Of a DNA stretch of 64,000 nt, positions 49,540 through 61,400 are shown one piece after another; positions within the stretch are counted from its first letter, which is position 1, and each line of letters opens with the position of its first letter. The position numbers and the translations under genes are program-made. Location: assembly GCA_020310875.1 (NCBI GenBank), contig CM035420.1, positions 188,701,880-188,765,879 on the forward strand, written 5' to 3'. The notes under the pieces are model-generated. The model saw nothing but the letters and a program-made list of their open reading frames with translations, ran no database searches and was not told where the DNA came from. Source of the DNA: Ceratopteris richardii (Eukaryota > Streptophyta > Polypodiopsida > Polypodiales > Pteridaceae).

Positions 49540-50388
49540 AAGACAAGGATCTTGATACATACAAAGAAGCTTCAACCAAAGAAAAATGGAGAAAAGCTAT
49601 GGATAGAGACATAAACGCATTGAAAGGAGAATGAAATTTGGGATCTTGTACCTAAGAAGGAATAAATGAAGATTTTACAAAAAATTGGGTCTACAAAACA
49701 AAAAGAAATTTAGATGAAAGCTTGTAAAGGTACAAGGCAAGGTTAGTAGAAATGGGTTTCACTCAAACACATGGTGTAGGTTATGAAGACACATTTAGTC
49801 TTGTGGAAAATAAGGTTCCTATTAGGACTTTATTTGGTATTTGAGCTTCCAAAAGATGGCCTATATATTATCTTGACATCAAAAACACATTCTTGAATGG
49901 TGAACATCAAGAGAAGGTGTATATGGCAACAACATGGTATGACGATGCAAAGCATCCTAATTTTGTATGTAGGTTTAAGAAGGGTTTATATGGAATTCAG
50001 CAAGCCCAAAGATCTTGGAATCAAAGGTTGGTGGATTAATGACAAATTTTGGATAACGTCCAAGTGTTGCAAACCCATCTCTATACATGAAGAAAAAAGA
50101 AAACAAGATTGTCTTTATATGCATCTTTATAGATGACCTAATTGTTACATAAAATGATATTGCAAGTATAAAAGGATGCTTGGAAATGAGTTCAAAATTC
50201 CAAGTTTAGGAGAGCTAAAGTATTTCCCTAGTCAAGAAGCTATTTGTGCAAAAGATGTCATCTATGCGCATCAAAGAAAGTACTTGTTGGATGCTCTACA
50301 TAGGCATGACATGGATGATTGCAAAGAGGTGAAACAACGGATGGATCCTAATGCAAAAGTGAGTGCCAAAGGTGGTAAGAAACTATAG
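49540..50388 (+). pseudogene. Element F reverse transcriptase
   Basis: Recognisable pieces in shifting frames are KEKWRKAMDRDINALKGE, TQTHGVGYEDTFS, YLDIKNTFLNGEHQEKVYMA, FIDDLIVT (catalytic YVDD as FIDD) and LLDALHRHDMDDCKEVKQRM. Confidence 0.8.
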
Positions 50389-50391
50389 GAC

Positions 50392-51126
50392 TTGACATTA
50401 TACAAAAGTATGTTTGGATCATTGATATATGTAACCATAACATGGCTTGATCTAAGCTATCTTGTAGGAATGCTAGCTCAATTTATGCATGTTGCCACAA
50501 ATGAGCATCTTAATGCATCCAATGAAGTTCTTAGGTATGAGAAGCATACCATAAAATATGGATTTCTATATAATTATGAAGAGGATCATAATATAAGTGC
50601 ATGGAGTGATGCTGATTGGGCTAGATAAATTGATGATAGAAGTTCTACTTCAGTATTTGTATTCATGCCAGGTACAAAATCTAGATCTTGGATGTCAAAG
50701 AAACAATCGAGAGTTGCATTGACCTCTACAAAAGTTTTTTATACCACATTAGGTCTTACTAGTTGTGAATCCATGTGGTTAAAGAAGCTCTTTAATGATC
50801 TTGATGTGCATGTGAAGACAATTCGCATCTATGGAGATAATATTTATAGTATTTATTTTGAAAAAAAATCTATGTATCATGCTAGAAGCAAGCACATAGA
50901 AGTGCACTATCATTTTGTGAGAGAGAAAGTTTTAAGTAAAGATGTAAGTCTTCATTTTGTGCCAACTAAAGAGAACATTTCATACATTTTTATCAAAGGG
51001 TTGGATGCTTCAAAGCTTTTTAAGTTCAAAGAAAGGTTAGGTCTTGAAGATATGGACACTATTCTCATAATCTTGAGGGGGAGCGTTGATAGTAAAAGTG
51101 TGTTGGTGCATTTTTGCCAAGCCTAG
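50392..51126 (+). pseudogene. Element F RNase H
   Basis: SLIYVTITWLDLSYLVGMLA, SAWSDADWAR, SWMSKKQSRVALTSTKVFYT, IYGDNIYSIYF and HARSKHIEVHYHFVREKVLS are standard copia RNase H motifs. One in-frame stop lies at about 50626. The ADIFTK-type ending is IFIKGL. Confidence 0.88.
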
Positions 51127-52152
51127 TGCTTGATTAAATCATTTATGTAATGACATTCTTTGTACTCTCAATGAGAGATGTCATAAAAACTATCTCTTGT
51201 AAAAGTAGAAAAGTGAAATCTCCAAAAGTAAAAGGGAGAAGAGAATCTCGTGACCTTGTTAGGTGCAAATATGGAACTAAAGTAGGAGAAGTCAATTAGA
51301 TGAGATTCCCCTATGATAGATGAACTTTTAGGTGGAATCGCACCAAGTTTGAATTCAAATTTCTCTATAAAAATACATGAAGAAAGTCGCGGATTAGAGA
51401 AAACCCTGTGCTACAATTAGAGGAGATTCTAGTCAAGATTTGGATCATTGTTGAAGCACACATTGTGCTCCTTCTTCCCATGTTTCATACCCAATCAATT
51501 CTTGTACCATATGTGCAATATAGATTGATTTCTTAGATCATCTTTGGAGTCTACTTCAACTCATGTCTCAGATTTACATTGTTTTTTAGTCAACTTTGAT
51601 TCCTCTCTATGTATGCGCTCTTCTGAAGTGACTTCAATTGGTATAGGTAAATTGATAAGTACATTTACTTCATCTCAATTTTCATCACATTTGGATCTTT
51701 AAACTAAGAGCTATATCAATTTGAAGTGACCTATGTATGCAGGCACATTATTCCTGAAAAGTCGGGATGGCACCACAATGTTCCTAAATTGATTTCTCTC
51801 AATATAGTGCGTTAAAATTCATCAAATTTGTTTCTTTACATTCATTATATATTCAATTAAATGTGTGAAAAGTTTGTGTGGTCAATTCTCAGCACATTAT
51901 GAGCTCTGAATAAAATTCCAGAGTGCTTTCCATCCCAAAATAGCAGGTTCTTGATCATCTATTTTGTGTCAAGTCATCTGTTTTGATGAATCAATTTGAG
52001 ATTATCTTCCAAAGTACTAAGGAGATATTCATGAATTATTAGCAAGCTCAAAGTGTCTACTTAGCTTCCCTGAAGTGATCTTGGCAGGTGTATAGCAAGT
52101 TTTTGCAACAACAAACTAACCTTTGGAGTGTATCCACCATCTCTTCTCACAG
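51127..52152 (+). other. LTR and flank tracts between copia elements F and G
   Basis: No gene. It probably contains F's 3' LTR (after the polypurine tract; CTATAAAAATAC TATA-like box about 51365) and G's 5' LTR, which should end TCTCACA at 52151 just before the PBS. The internal boundary could not be fixed by eye. Confidence 0.5.
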
Positions 52153-52178
52153 TGGTATCAGACCATAGTTAAATCAAT

Positions 52179-52828
52179 ATGGGAGATGGTTTTCCTTCTA
52201 CCATTGACAAATTGGATAGGAAAAACTACCCAGCGTGGTCTTTGAGGATGGAAGCCTACCTTCACGGGAGAAATCTCTTTGCATACTTATCTGAAGATGA
52301 AGCATGCCAACAATGAGAAGCAAAGGGCTACCATCACTTGAAGAGCAAGAGAGACTTACAACTTGGTGTTCAAAGGATGCATTAGCTAGGTCCTATATTC
52401 TAAACTCAATCCCTGATTTTCTTTTACCTCATGTAAAAGGATGCAAGACCTCAAGGGATACCTGGAATGCACGTGCTACCTTCTTCTCTTCAAATACTAG
52501 AGCAAGGAAGAATCAATTATGGATGGAGTTTACTACATTCAAGAAAAGCCCCAAGAAAAGTGTGACTGATTATGTCACAAAGATGAAGGATATCTCTAAT
52601 CATATAGGAAGCATTGGAGAGGTGATTGAAGAAGAGCAAATCATAAGGCAAATCATCAATGGCATTAAAGTTGATAACAAGTGGGAATCGTTCACAACTG
52701 CCATGGATCTATACATGGACATGCAAGTGCCATACCTCAATACTCTGATGGGCCAACTCTTCACACATGAAGCAAAGCTAAACAAAAATGGTGAATCCTC
52801 AAGAGGTAATCAATCTTCTGCCCTATAA
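52179..52828 (+). pseudogene. Element G copia gag
   Basis: The start ATG at 52179 lies shortly after the PBS (MGDGFPSTIDKLDRKNYPAW). A frameshift near 52310 leads into the frame with DTWNARATFFSSNTRARKNQ and IIRQIINGIKVDNKWESF. The later zinc knuckle (about 52921-52965) is CNICGYSNQITKEC, in which the His of CCHC is replaced by Gln. Confidence 0.88.
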
Positions 52829-52849
52829 TCTAATAAAGCTAAAGCTAAG

Positions 52850-53696
52850 GATAAGTCAAAGTTCAAGAAGAATGAAGATGAAGGAAAAAAAAGTAGGGGG
52901 AGACCCCAAACATCTCAACCTTGCAACATATGTGGTTACTCTAATCAAATTACTAAAGAGTGTTACATGAATCCCAGAAATTCCAAAGGAAGAGGATTCA
53001 ATAGAGGTGGCTATGGATCAAATAGAGGTAGATACAATGGAGGATATAGCAACAACTATCACAACAACAATAACAACTATCAAAATGGATATAGAGGAAG
53101 GAAGGACTACAATAATTACACTAAGGATCAAAGTCAAATAGGTAAATGTCTCAAGAGACTCAGATCAGATAGTGGTGGAGAATACTTCTCAAATGAATTT
53201 GATACTTTCCTTCAAGAAAGAGGCATCAAAAGAGAGGTAACAACTAGGTACACTCCTGAACTCAATGGAGTAGTAAAAAGGAGAAACATGAACATAGTTG
53301 AAGTAGCTAGATCTATGATAAATGAGAAGAACCTACCTAATTACCTTTGGGTAGAGGCTGTATCAATAGCTACATACCTTGTAAAGAGACTCCCATCTAA
53401 ATCCTTAGATGATATGACTCCATATGAAGTATCGCATGGAAGAAGACCAAGCCTAGACCATTGCAAGATCTTTGGATGTCTAGCCTATGCTCATATTCCT
53501 TCTCAAGTAAGAGGGAAATTGGATACCAAAGCATAGAAGTGTGTTTTTATTGGATATGATCAGAATCAAAAGGGTTACAGATTGTACAATCCCACTAACA
53601 AAGGTTTCCTAGTTAGTAGGGATGTAGTATTTGATGAACATAAATCTTGGTTTGATGATGACAAGAAGGTCATGAAGCTACCATATGACTTGGAAT
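52850..53696 (+). pseudogene. Element G gag tail fused to integrase C-half
   Basis: An Arg/Gly/Asn-rich gag tail (GGYSNNYHNNNNNYQNGYRG) runs directly into LRSDSGGEYFSNEFDTFLQ near 53140. About 1 kb of a normal copia pol (protease, GAG-pre-integrase, integrase N-half) is therefore absent. Then YTPELNGVVKRRN (Glu context changed: PQQNGVAERKN is usual), IFGCLAYAHIP, a stop near 53535 and FIGYDQNQKGYRLYNP. Confidence 0.85.
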
Positions 53697-53756
53697 AGGA
53701 CTTTCCATCTCTTCTAGGAGCCAAAGCACCATGAAGATAGTGATTCTGAAGATGAC

Positions 53757-54945
53757 ATGAAAGAGTTGGAGAAATTGAAGCTATGGAAGAACAAATCAAA
53801 CGCTAAAATGGAAGAACTAAATCAAGGACCAGAAAGCTCTCTACAACCAATCAGAAGGTCAATGAGAGAAAAGAAGAAACCAGGAAGATATGGATTCGAT
53901 ACATCCTTGGTTACAAAGCACTCAATGTACATGGAAAAGGATCTCAACCATGAAGAACCTACATCTTATGAAGAAGCTCAAAGCAAAAAGGAGTGGAGAG
54001 AAGCAATGGATGAAGAAATGGAAGCTCTCATGGACAATGACACATGGGAACTTGTTCCTAGCAAACCATCAATGAAGGTAAATGGATCACGGTGGATTTG
54101 TAAAGTTAAGAAGAATCTAGATGGTAGTATCAATAGACATAAGGCAAGGTTAGTAGCCAAAGGGTTTGCTGAAACCCATGGGGTAGACTATGAAGAGACC
54201 TTCTCACCTGTAGCTAAAATGCCTACCATTAGAATACTTGTTAGCATTGCTACATCTAGGAATTGGAAGCTCTATCAACTAGATGTAAAGAAATGCATTT
54301 CTAAATGGATGGATTTCAGAAGAAGTCTATATGGCACAACCACCTGGCTATGAAGATGCACATCACCCCAATTACATGTGCAAATTAAAGAAGGCTGTGT
54401 ATGGATTGAAACAAGCTCCAAGAGCTTGGAATCACAGGTTGGTAACCTATTTGCAAGATCAAGGTTTCAAGGCTAGCAAAGTAGATACATCTTTATTCAT
54501 AAAAAGGAATGGATAGGAAGTTATATATCTCTGTGTATATGTTGATGATATAATAATTACAGGGAATGACATCAATGGAATCAAGCAGGTAAAGGCTGGA
54601 ATGAAGGATGAATTCAAGATCAGTGATCTTGGACCTCTCAACATCACTCAAAGGAAGTATGTACTTGACATGCTTTCTAAATTCAAAATGGAAAACACTA
54701 AGTGTAAAGATACACCCATGGAGATGGACCATAAGCTAAGTGCTTATGAAGAAGAATTCATTGAGGACATCACAAGCTATCAAAGCTTGGTAGGAAGCTT
54801 GAACTATGCAACTCTCACAAGGGTGGACATATGCTATATTGTTAGCATACTCAGTCAATTCATGCATAAGCCAAGGAAGCCACATATGGAAGCAGCCAAG
54901 AGAGTGCTCAAATAGTTGAAAGGCACGAGTAATGAAGAACTTTTT
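53757..54945 (+). pseudogene. Element G reverse transcriptase
   Basis: ALMDNDTWELVP, CKVKKNLDGSINRHKARLVA, VDYEETFSPVAKM and YQLDVKK precede a frameshift near 54290. It continues [20 protein letters not shown] and [10 protein letters not shown], then a stop at 54514 and the catalytic LCVYVDDIIITGND. A short in-frame deletion follows ISDLGPL before TQRKYVLDML. Confidence 0.88.
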
Positions 54946-55334
54946 TACCCTTTCACCTCAGAAATTGATCTCAAACTCTACTCAGATTCAGATTGGGCTA
55001 GATCTAAGGATGATAGGAAGAGTACATCAAATATTTTTCTTTTGTAGATTCAAAGTTAATCTCATGGTCTTCAAAGAAGCAACCAACTATTGCTCTATCA
55101 TCTACTGAAGCTGAATACAGAGGATTGGCCAATGCAACACAAGAAGCAATGTGGTTGAAGTGTTTAGACTCAGAGTTGGTATTACATACCTCAACTCCTC
55201 TGATCTTTGGTGATAATACTAGTTCACTTCACTTAGCAACTAATCATGTTTACCATGCTAGATCCAAGCATATTGAATTCCACTATCATATGTAAGAGAA
55301 AAAGTATTGAGCAAGGACATTCAATTGTCCTATG
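54946..55334 (+). pseudogene. Element G RNase H, cut by element E
   Basis: Remnants LKLYSDSDWARSKDDRKSTS, SSTEAEYRGLANATQEAMWL and YHARSKHIEFHYH in shifting frames. It ends at DIQLSYV, where E's LTR begins. Confidence 0.88.
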
Positions 55335-56021
55335 TGTTGGAACTGAAGGACTCACTAGGCAAGGAAGCTTAAGAAGGGAGTCAGAGAGAAGAGAAGGCAC
55401 AAGCAGACAAGGGAGTCAACGACGATCTGGCAAGTAGGCCAATAATTTTCTTCATGAAGAAGCAAGTACGAGCATTCACGCAGATCTAGCACTAAGGCAA
55501 CCCTTTAATTTTTCAAAACCCTTACACCAATTAAAAGTGATTCTCATCACTAACAACCCCTGTAAATACCATGTTCACCTTTTGTAGCTCCATTTTGTGC
55601 AAGCCGAGGAGTCCTCGAGCTTGAGGAGCCTTAGAAGTAGTTGCTTACCAATTTTCGTATTTTTTAGATCTCGTTTGAGCCCTCAAATAAGCCCTGGAAC
55701 CTAATTTTTAACTAGGCCGGACACTAGGTCTGGACAGGGCCAAAACCTAGTCAAAAACTATAAATAGAGCTAGAGAGCTCATTTTTGAGGTTAGATTGTA
55801 ATTTAAATGAACTTGTAAGAGATTTTTTGAGAGTAATCTAAAGAACTCCATTGCTTCTCACCCTTTGCCTTACCTTGTGTGCGCGTGTGTGTATGTGTGT
55901 GCATGTTAGTGTGCTTCTCACTCACGCACTTGTGCCTTCACTTGCTTGAGGTCTTCATACCATCCTCACGTCTTCCCGAATTGACAATGAAGGAGGTGCT
56001 ACTCGTCACTGAGCTACACCA
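55335..56021 (+). repeat. Element E 5' LTR
   Basis: 687 bp from TGTTGGAACTG to GAGCTACACCA, joined to copia G at 55334. Relative to B it has about 100 extra bp after TGTTGG, which form an open Arg-rich frame. It then matches from GAAGAAGCAAGTACGAGCAT onward. The family block CGAGGAGTCCTCGAGCTTGAGGAG, AACTAGGCCGGACACTAG and a (TG)n U5 are present. Confidence 0.94.
55759..55767 (+). promoter_or_regulatory. TATA box of element E LTR
   Basis: TATAAATAG followed by AGCTAGAGAGCTCATTTTTGAG, as in B and D; the probable start of LTR transcription lies just downstream. Confidence 0.75.
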
Positions 56022-56026
56022 AATTT

Positions 56027-56050
56027 TGGCGCCGTTGCCGGGGATCGAGC
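56027..56050 (+). other. Element E primer-binding site (tRNA-Asp)
   Basis: TGGCGCCGTTGCCGGGGATC, complementary to the plant tRNA-Asp 3' end, 5 nt (AATTT) after the LTR. Confidence 0.95.
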
Positions 56051-57830
56051 CTTGAGGACGAGCGTGTGATGGTAAGACGTAGAGTTGACGCGTTGGAGTT
56101 GTAGGTATTTTCTTCACTTTCATCTATTTTCTTGTTTTTTCTTCACCATCTTCATCACCATCATTACCATCACCATCTCCCACCTCCATCTCCATCATCG
56201 CGAAAATTTTCAGTTTTGATCATATCACCATCTCCACCTCATTTCCTTCATTCTACTTGTGAGAGAGAGCGAGAGAGCGATATTGCTTGCACTGTTTTTG
56301 CATGTTTCTTGAGCATTTTGTAGGTTCTTGCTGAATCATCATCCCCAGCACTCTGCGCAGGTACGAAACTCGTCGAAACTGTCTCTGTGTCGCCGGCCTC
56401 TGTCGATCGCGATCGACAGAAAAAACGCCCATTTGGTAAAACAAAGTGCACCACTAAGACCAGCACAAAGAGCACATTCTAAATCACTAAAAACAGTTGA
56501 AAAATTCCGTGTTTCTCTGTCAATCGCGACCGACACCATCGATTGCGATTGACAGCCACGACCGACAGACCTTGTCAATCGCGACCGACAGACCTGTCGA
56601 TTGCGACCGATTGACTGCCACGTAGGACCCTGTCAATCGCGACCGACAGACCCTGTCAATCGCGACCGACAGACCCTGTCGATCGCGATTGACACCGTCG
56701 ATCGCGACCGACAGAATTTCCACGATTGATTGACTTATACGCGTAGCCACGTGTCCATCGCGACGGACACATCCCCGATTGACTGAAATCACGGCGAAAA
56801 ACCCGGAAAAAGTGTCGATCGTGATTGACACCATCGATCGCGATTGACAGGACTCACGACCGACTCTGTCGATCGCGATTGACACTGTCAATCGCGACTG
56901 ACGTGTCGATCGCGACCGACAGGCCCCGACGGACACCTCTGTCAATCGCGATTGACAGACCTGTCGATCGCGATTGACAGGCTTTTCGGCCAAAAAATTA
57001 GGGTTTTTAATTCTAAGCTTTGGGGATAGTTTTTGGGCATATTGGTCTAGCAATTAGTGAGTTGTGAGGTCCCTACACATGTGCTTTTGAGAAAAATCCT
57101 GTGATCTGTTAGCTTGTTTGAACCCTGTTTTAGCAGTAGAACCCTGAACTGACATAACTCTCTCATAGGAAATCCGTTTGCTGTGATTCTTGTTTTGTTG
57201 GAAAGCTCGTGGGGAGCACAACCAAAACATTGAGTGGTTATAGTTAAATTAAGATCAGGATTATTAGACAGGGTATTTTGAAGTTGACCATACCCAGGGG
57301 GAACAAAATTTAGGGATCTCTAGAATTGTTTTCCAAAAAATCACAGTGCAAATTGGTCTTGAGCTAACTTTGGAACTCTTACAGATCTATTGAGAGCATC
57401 GAAGGGCATTCTAAGCAAGAGTAAGTGCAAGCTTGGGAACACGCTTCCTGGGCACTCAAGGGCAACCAAGAAGGAAACAAAAGGTTGGAAATTCTCAACT
57501 CCCTTTGTCAATTCCTAGCTTAGGCTAAGAACGACTAGTGATAGGAGTAAGCCAGGGCGGCGATAGGCATCTATCAAGTTGAAGACTACCTAAATACTCA
57601 AAGTTCAAGATAACTACATAATCTTTGTACGATTGAGAATCCTAAAGGAAAAGAATTTAACGTGGAACGATCAACTTAAAGTACGAAAAATACTCAAGTA
57701 TTCCTGACGACGCAATATCAAACAAGATCATAAACATGATAATACACTAAAAACGAATCAAGTGACTGATACCAATTGATCGGCAACGAGGTTGTACTCT
57801 GGGCAAAAATCGGGCTACTTAACTAGGCAT
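56051..57830 (+). other. Element E 5' leader
   Basis: 1.8 kb without a conserved ORF. The central TCGCGA array is described separately. Flanks are AT-rich, with a (CAT/CAC)n-like stretch near 56130-56200. The part just before gag is similar to B's leader in position but not obviously in sequence. Confidence 0.7.
56397..56985 (+). repeat. Leader array of palindromic TCGCGA units in E
   Basis: About 16 irregularly spaced units related to CTGTCAATCGCGATTGACAG. Several are perfect 20-bp palindromes (56395-56420 region and about 56940-56980). Half-units carry CGACCGACAG in place of the second arm. Only the TCGCGA core and TGTCnATCGCGA arm recur throughout. Confidence 0.92.
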
Positions 57831-58412
57831 ATGAACCTTAGATCAGGACGACCTCTAGTAAGGGATAGACAAAGCCTTAGGTCTTCAGAAGCTAGCGTCA
57901 ATCATACTGCGAGGTCTTGGGCCGAGCAGTTGATTCACCACTCGCATTACCCTAGCTCTGATACCAGTGAATCAGAGATGTCTCAAGGCATGGACAGACC
58001 TACGGGAAGTTCAGGAGTGCCATACTTGCACAGAGTAGAAGGCCCTTACAAAACATAGTTGGAATACCTTAGGACCAACCGATTAGGTGCTAGCATCTAC
58101 GAGGACGGTCTAGGAAGATCTGTGGTCCAGATTAAAAACCCTGACCAATCCATTGGACTAGAGCACCCCGCTGTCAAGTTTGAAAACGGAGCATACTTGG
58201 ACAAAGAAGGAACTATATACGTAGTCACCAGTCACCCAGATAGGACAGACGAATTCGGAAATGTGATCTCAGAAGCGGATTTAGGTGACTTGGAGCAAGG
58301 AAACATGGGTGTAGAACCTAGGACCCCTCGTGAAAAATCAGTGCTAAGAAGGATTATCACTCCCGAGTGGATCCCACAAGACAATAAGAGTATAGATCTG
58401 CTGCTAAACTGA
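57831..58412 (+). pseudogene. Element E gag N-terminal domain, two stops
   Basis: The start MNLRSGRPLVRDRQ at 57831 matches B; the frame is open 13 codons further upstream, but homology begins here. A TAG at 58056-58058 replaces the Gln of B, and TGA at 58410-58412 also replaces Gln. The frame is otherwise continuous with the next entry. Confidence 0.9.
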
Positions 58413-61400
58413 GAAACTGATGAAGCCTTTTGGAGGTATAAATCAGACAAGCCAATTGATATAGGGACAATCATGATCTATGAGTTTAAGGATCCAGATA
58501 GCCCAGGTAGAGTGACCTACTTAGATCGTTCTTCGGAAAGGATCTTTGTGGTTACAGAAAATGATAGGCACGCTTACACTTGGAAGGGTGAATTTATTTT
58601 CCCCCAACCAAGATCGAATGTTTCCTATGGTCACCCTGGTGCTGGAACATCCCAAGCTCATGGAGCCCAAAGAGACGGACATAGAGATAGACGTGAGGTA
58701 AGCTTTGCCAACTCAGGGGGCAGAGAAAGAACGAGGACGGAAACAAATAGAGTAGAGCCTGAGGTACTTAGAGCCCCAGGACATCGAAGAAATGCCGATG
58801 AGTTCCCTCTACCACGACCTAGAGAGCACACAAGGACTTTGAGACCAACCCAGCTAGTTAAGTCCATGAAGAACTACTTCGATGGAACGGGAGATCCATA
58901 CGATCATGTGGCTGAGTTTAGGCAAGTCTTGAGAGCTGAACAAGTGGAGGATTTATTCACGCAGTATAATGCCTTTGGTCTAACCCTTAGGAACACAGCC
59001 CTTACATGGTTTCAACCATTGAATGAGAGACAGTTCAGGAGCATAGACCAACTCCTAGAGGCTTTCATTATTGAATTCTCTAAGAGTGGCATAAGGCATA
59101 ATACCTCCTCATTGATTCACAGCTTCAAGAAAACCCCTCAAGAGACCGTGAGACTTGCAGGAAGAAGATTCAGGCAATACTTAGAGAGATGCCCTACCCC
59201 TGAGTTACCCACGCCAGCTAAGCAAGTGGCTTTATTCCTGGATGGATTGCTAAGTACCAAATTGAGATCCTATGTGTACTTGAAGGACCCTAGGACCATA
59301 GAAGAGTGTGTACGCATGTGCATTGACATCGAGGATAACCTAGGGGAGGAGTTAGAGCTTTCTAAGATATACAAAGATTCAGATAGTGCCTCTAGCCTCT
59401 CTTCCACGCAATCCACATCAATTGAGGAACTTGCAGAGAAAGTGGCTCAGAAATTAGGTGTCTCTAGCAAACAAATCCCAAGGTTTGTCCCTATGAAAAG
59501 AAGCTATACTTGTGGGGGTGACCATATGGCGAACTTGTGTCCCATCATGGCTCAACCCCAAGTGAATCCTAGTAGCGAGTACTGCACCATAGAACGAAGG
59601 TACACCAATCACACCGCGCAAGATTGCCCATACAACAAGCAGGCGGTTAGGCAACCCTACCCTCAGCAGGGAAGATACCAGAATCAGTACCCACCACAGC
59701 AATATGCTAGGCCTCAACAAACCTACCAACCACAATACCAAAACCAACAAAGGCCTCAGCCTGTGTTAGCCCAACAACCTCCAGCTCCATCCAACGTGAT
59801 CCCAGTAAAATATGTAGCTGCAGAAGAGAACCTGAATAGAGCTATAGTCCCTGTAACACCATTGCTTTCTGAAAGTGACCCGAGTGACCATAGCTTTGAT
59901 TCTACACATATCGATAGTCCCCAGGCCTACTACATGCAGTCTCCGGAACATGGGGAGTCCTACTATAGTGAAGAGCCAAATGAACCTAGTTGGGAGTCAG
60001 ATTACACAAACGTCATGTACGCAAACCCCAATCCTAGACCTCAACCTAGGCAGGTAAGACCCCCATTCCCTAGAGGACCATGCTACAGATGTCAGGGAGA
60101 TCACCTCATTTGTGATTGTCCCTTACCTCCACCTACACAACCCCAGTCAGTGACGATCCAGGGCTTTTGCCAAGGATGTGGAAAGGAGCATCTCTTACGA
60201 GACTGCCCAAAGAACCCCAATAATATGCCAAAAATCACTCCTATCAACGTTGTTGGGTTAGTGGTAGACTCCACAGGGAGCGTGACTTCCACTGCACCAG
60301 TACAAGTAATCACTAGAGCCCAAGCACTGCAGCAAAACCAGGGTGTAGGTCAGGAAAAAAGCCCAGAAGTTAGTGAAACAGAGAGCACGACAAAGAAGAG
60401 GACTAGAGCTTGGAGAGATAGTCGTGAAAGAATGAAAAGACAATGGGCAAAAAAGATGAGTGAACTCGAGGAAAGCCTCAGAGAAACAAAGGCCAGGATA
60501 ACTGAGCTCACATCTCAAACTCCCTCTCACACTACCCCACCTCCACCATTCCCAAATCCATCCGAACCGTCACCTTCCAGCCCACCTCATACGACTCCAC
60601 CACCCCCTAGAGTAGGATCAGTCCTAGCAGATCCCACTCCCGAGGACCTTAATATGATGCTTAAGGCATATCAGGCCAGAATCCAAGAAGGGCCAAACGT
60701 GACTGATCATGCAAAATGCTATCCTAGAGTAGAACTAGAGCTAGAACGAACCAAGATTTGTGCTAAGATGGTGGAATTGGCTCAGACCATGTTTGAAGCC
60801 AGTCGCCTCTTTAACATCTCTAGTTCAGCCAAGACACAGCTACACTTTGATGGATTGCTAGAAAGAATAGAGAAGCTGATTGCACAATCAGAAAAGGAAC
60901 CCGCCTCTCAACATAAGGACAGGGCAAGTGAAAGAGTAAGCATTCCTGCCCAAGAAGCCTATGTGCCTGAAGCCTATGTGCCTAACTCTACGGAGCCAGA
61001 CACATCATCTTCTATGAATCGACTCACACCAGAATTCCTACGAGAGATTCAAGAAGACAAATGGGCTAAAGTCCCTCCTCCTATTGAACTTGTGGATGAT
61101 GCACATGACCAATTCCCACAAGATATCCCATCCATTTATGAGGAGCAGGAGAGCACCCAATCTCAGGAAAGATTAGACTTTGAGTCTAACTCTCTACAAG
61201 AATTACCCCACTTCACAGGCCCATGGGAAACTAAGTCTACTTGTATGAGAACACCCACGGTCATGGTACGAAATGAGGACTCAGTCATACCTAGGAACAC
61301 AGAGGTAGTGAAAAACACTAAGGTTCAGTGCAACCTCACCTTAGAAGAGCTACTCAAAGTAAGGCCAGAGCTATGGAAGCATGTAGCCAAGCAAGTACCA

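Larger units (their letters stand above)
46775..51126 (+). mobile_element. Element F: decayed Ty1/copia retrotransposon
   Basis: A degenerate PBS (TGGTATCCGAAC at 46775) precedes gag, integrase, RT and RNase H in copia order. A polypurine tract CTTGAGGGGGAG (about 51072-51083) follows the pol frame. Stops and frameshifts occur throughout. The LTR boundaries are not certain. Confidence 0.85.
52153..55334 (+). mobile_element. Element G: internally deleted Ty1/copia retrotransposon
   Basis: An iMet PBS (TGGTATCAGACC at 52153) is followed by gag, the second half of integrase, RT and RNase H. The protease, pre-integrase and first integrase catalytic Asp are missing. The 3' end is interrupted at 55334 by E; CTATG (55330-55334) should be E's left target copy. 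Confidence 0.88.
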
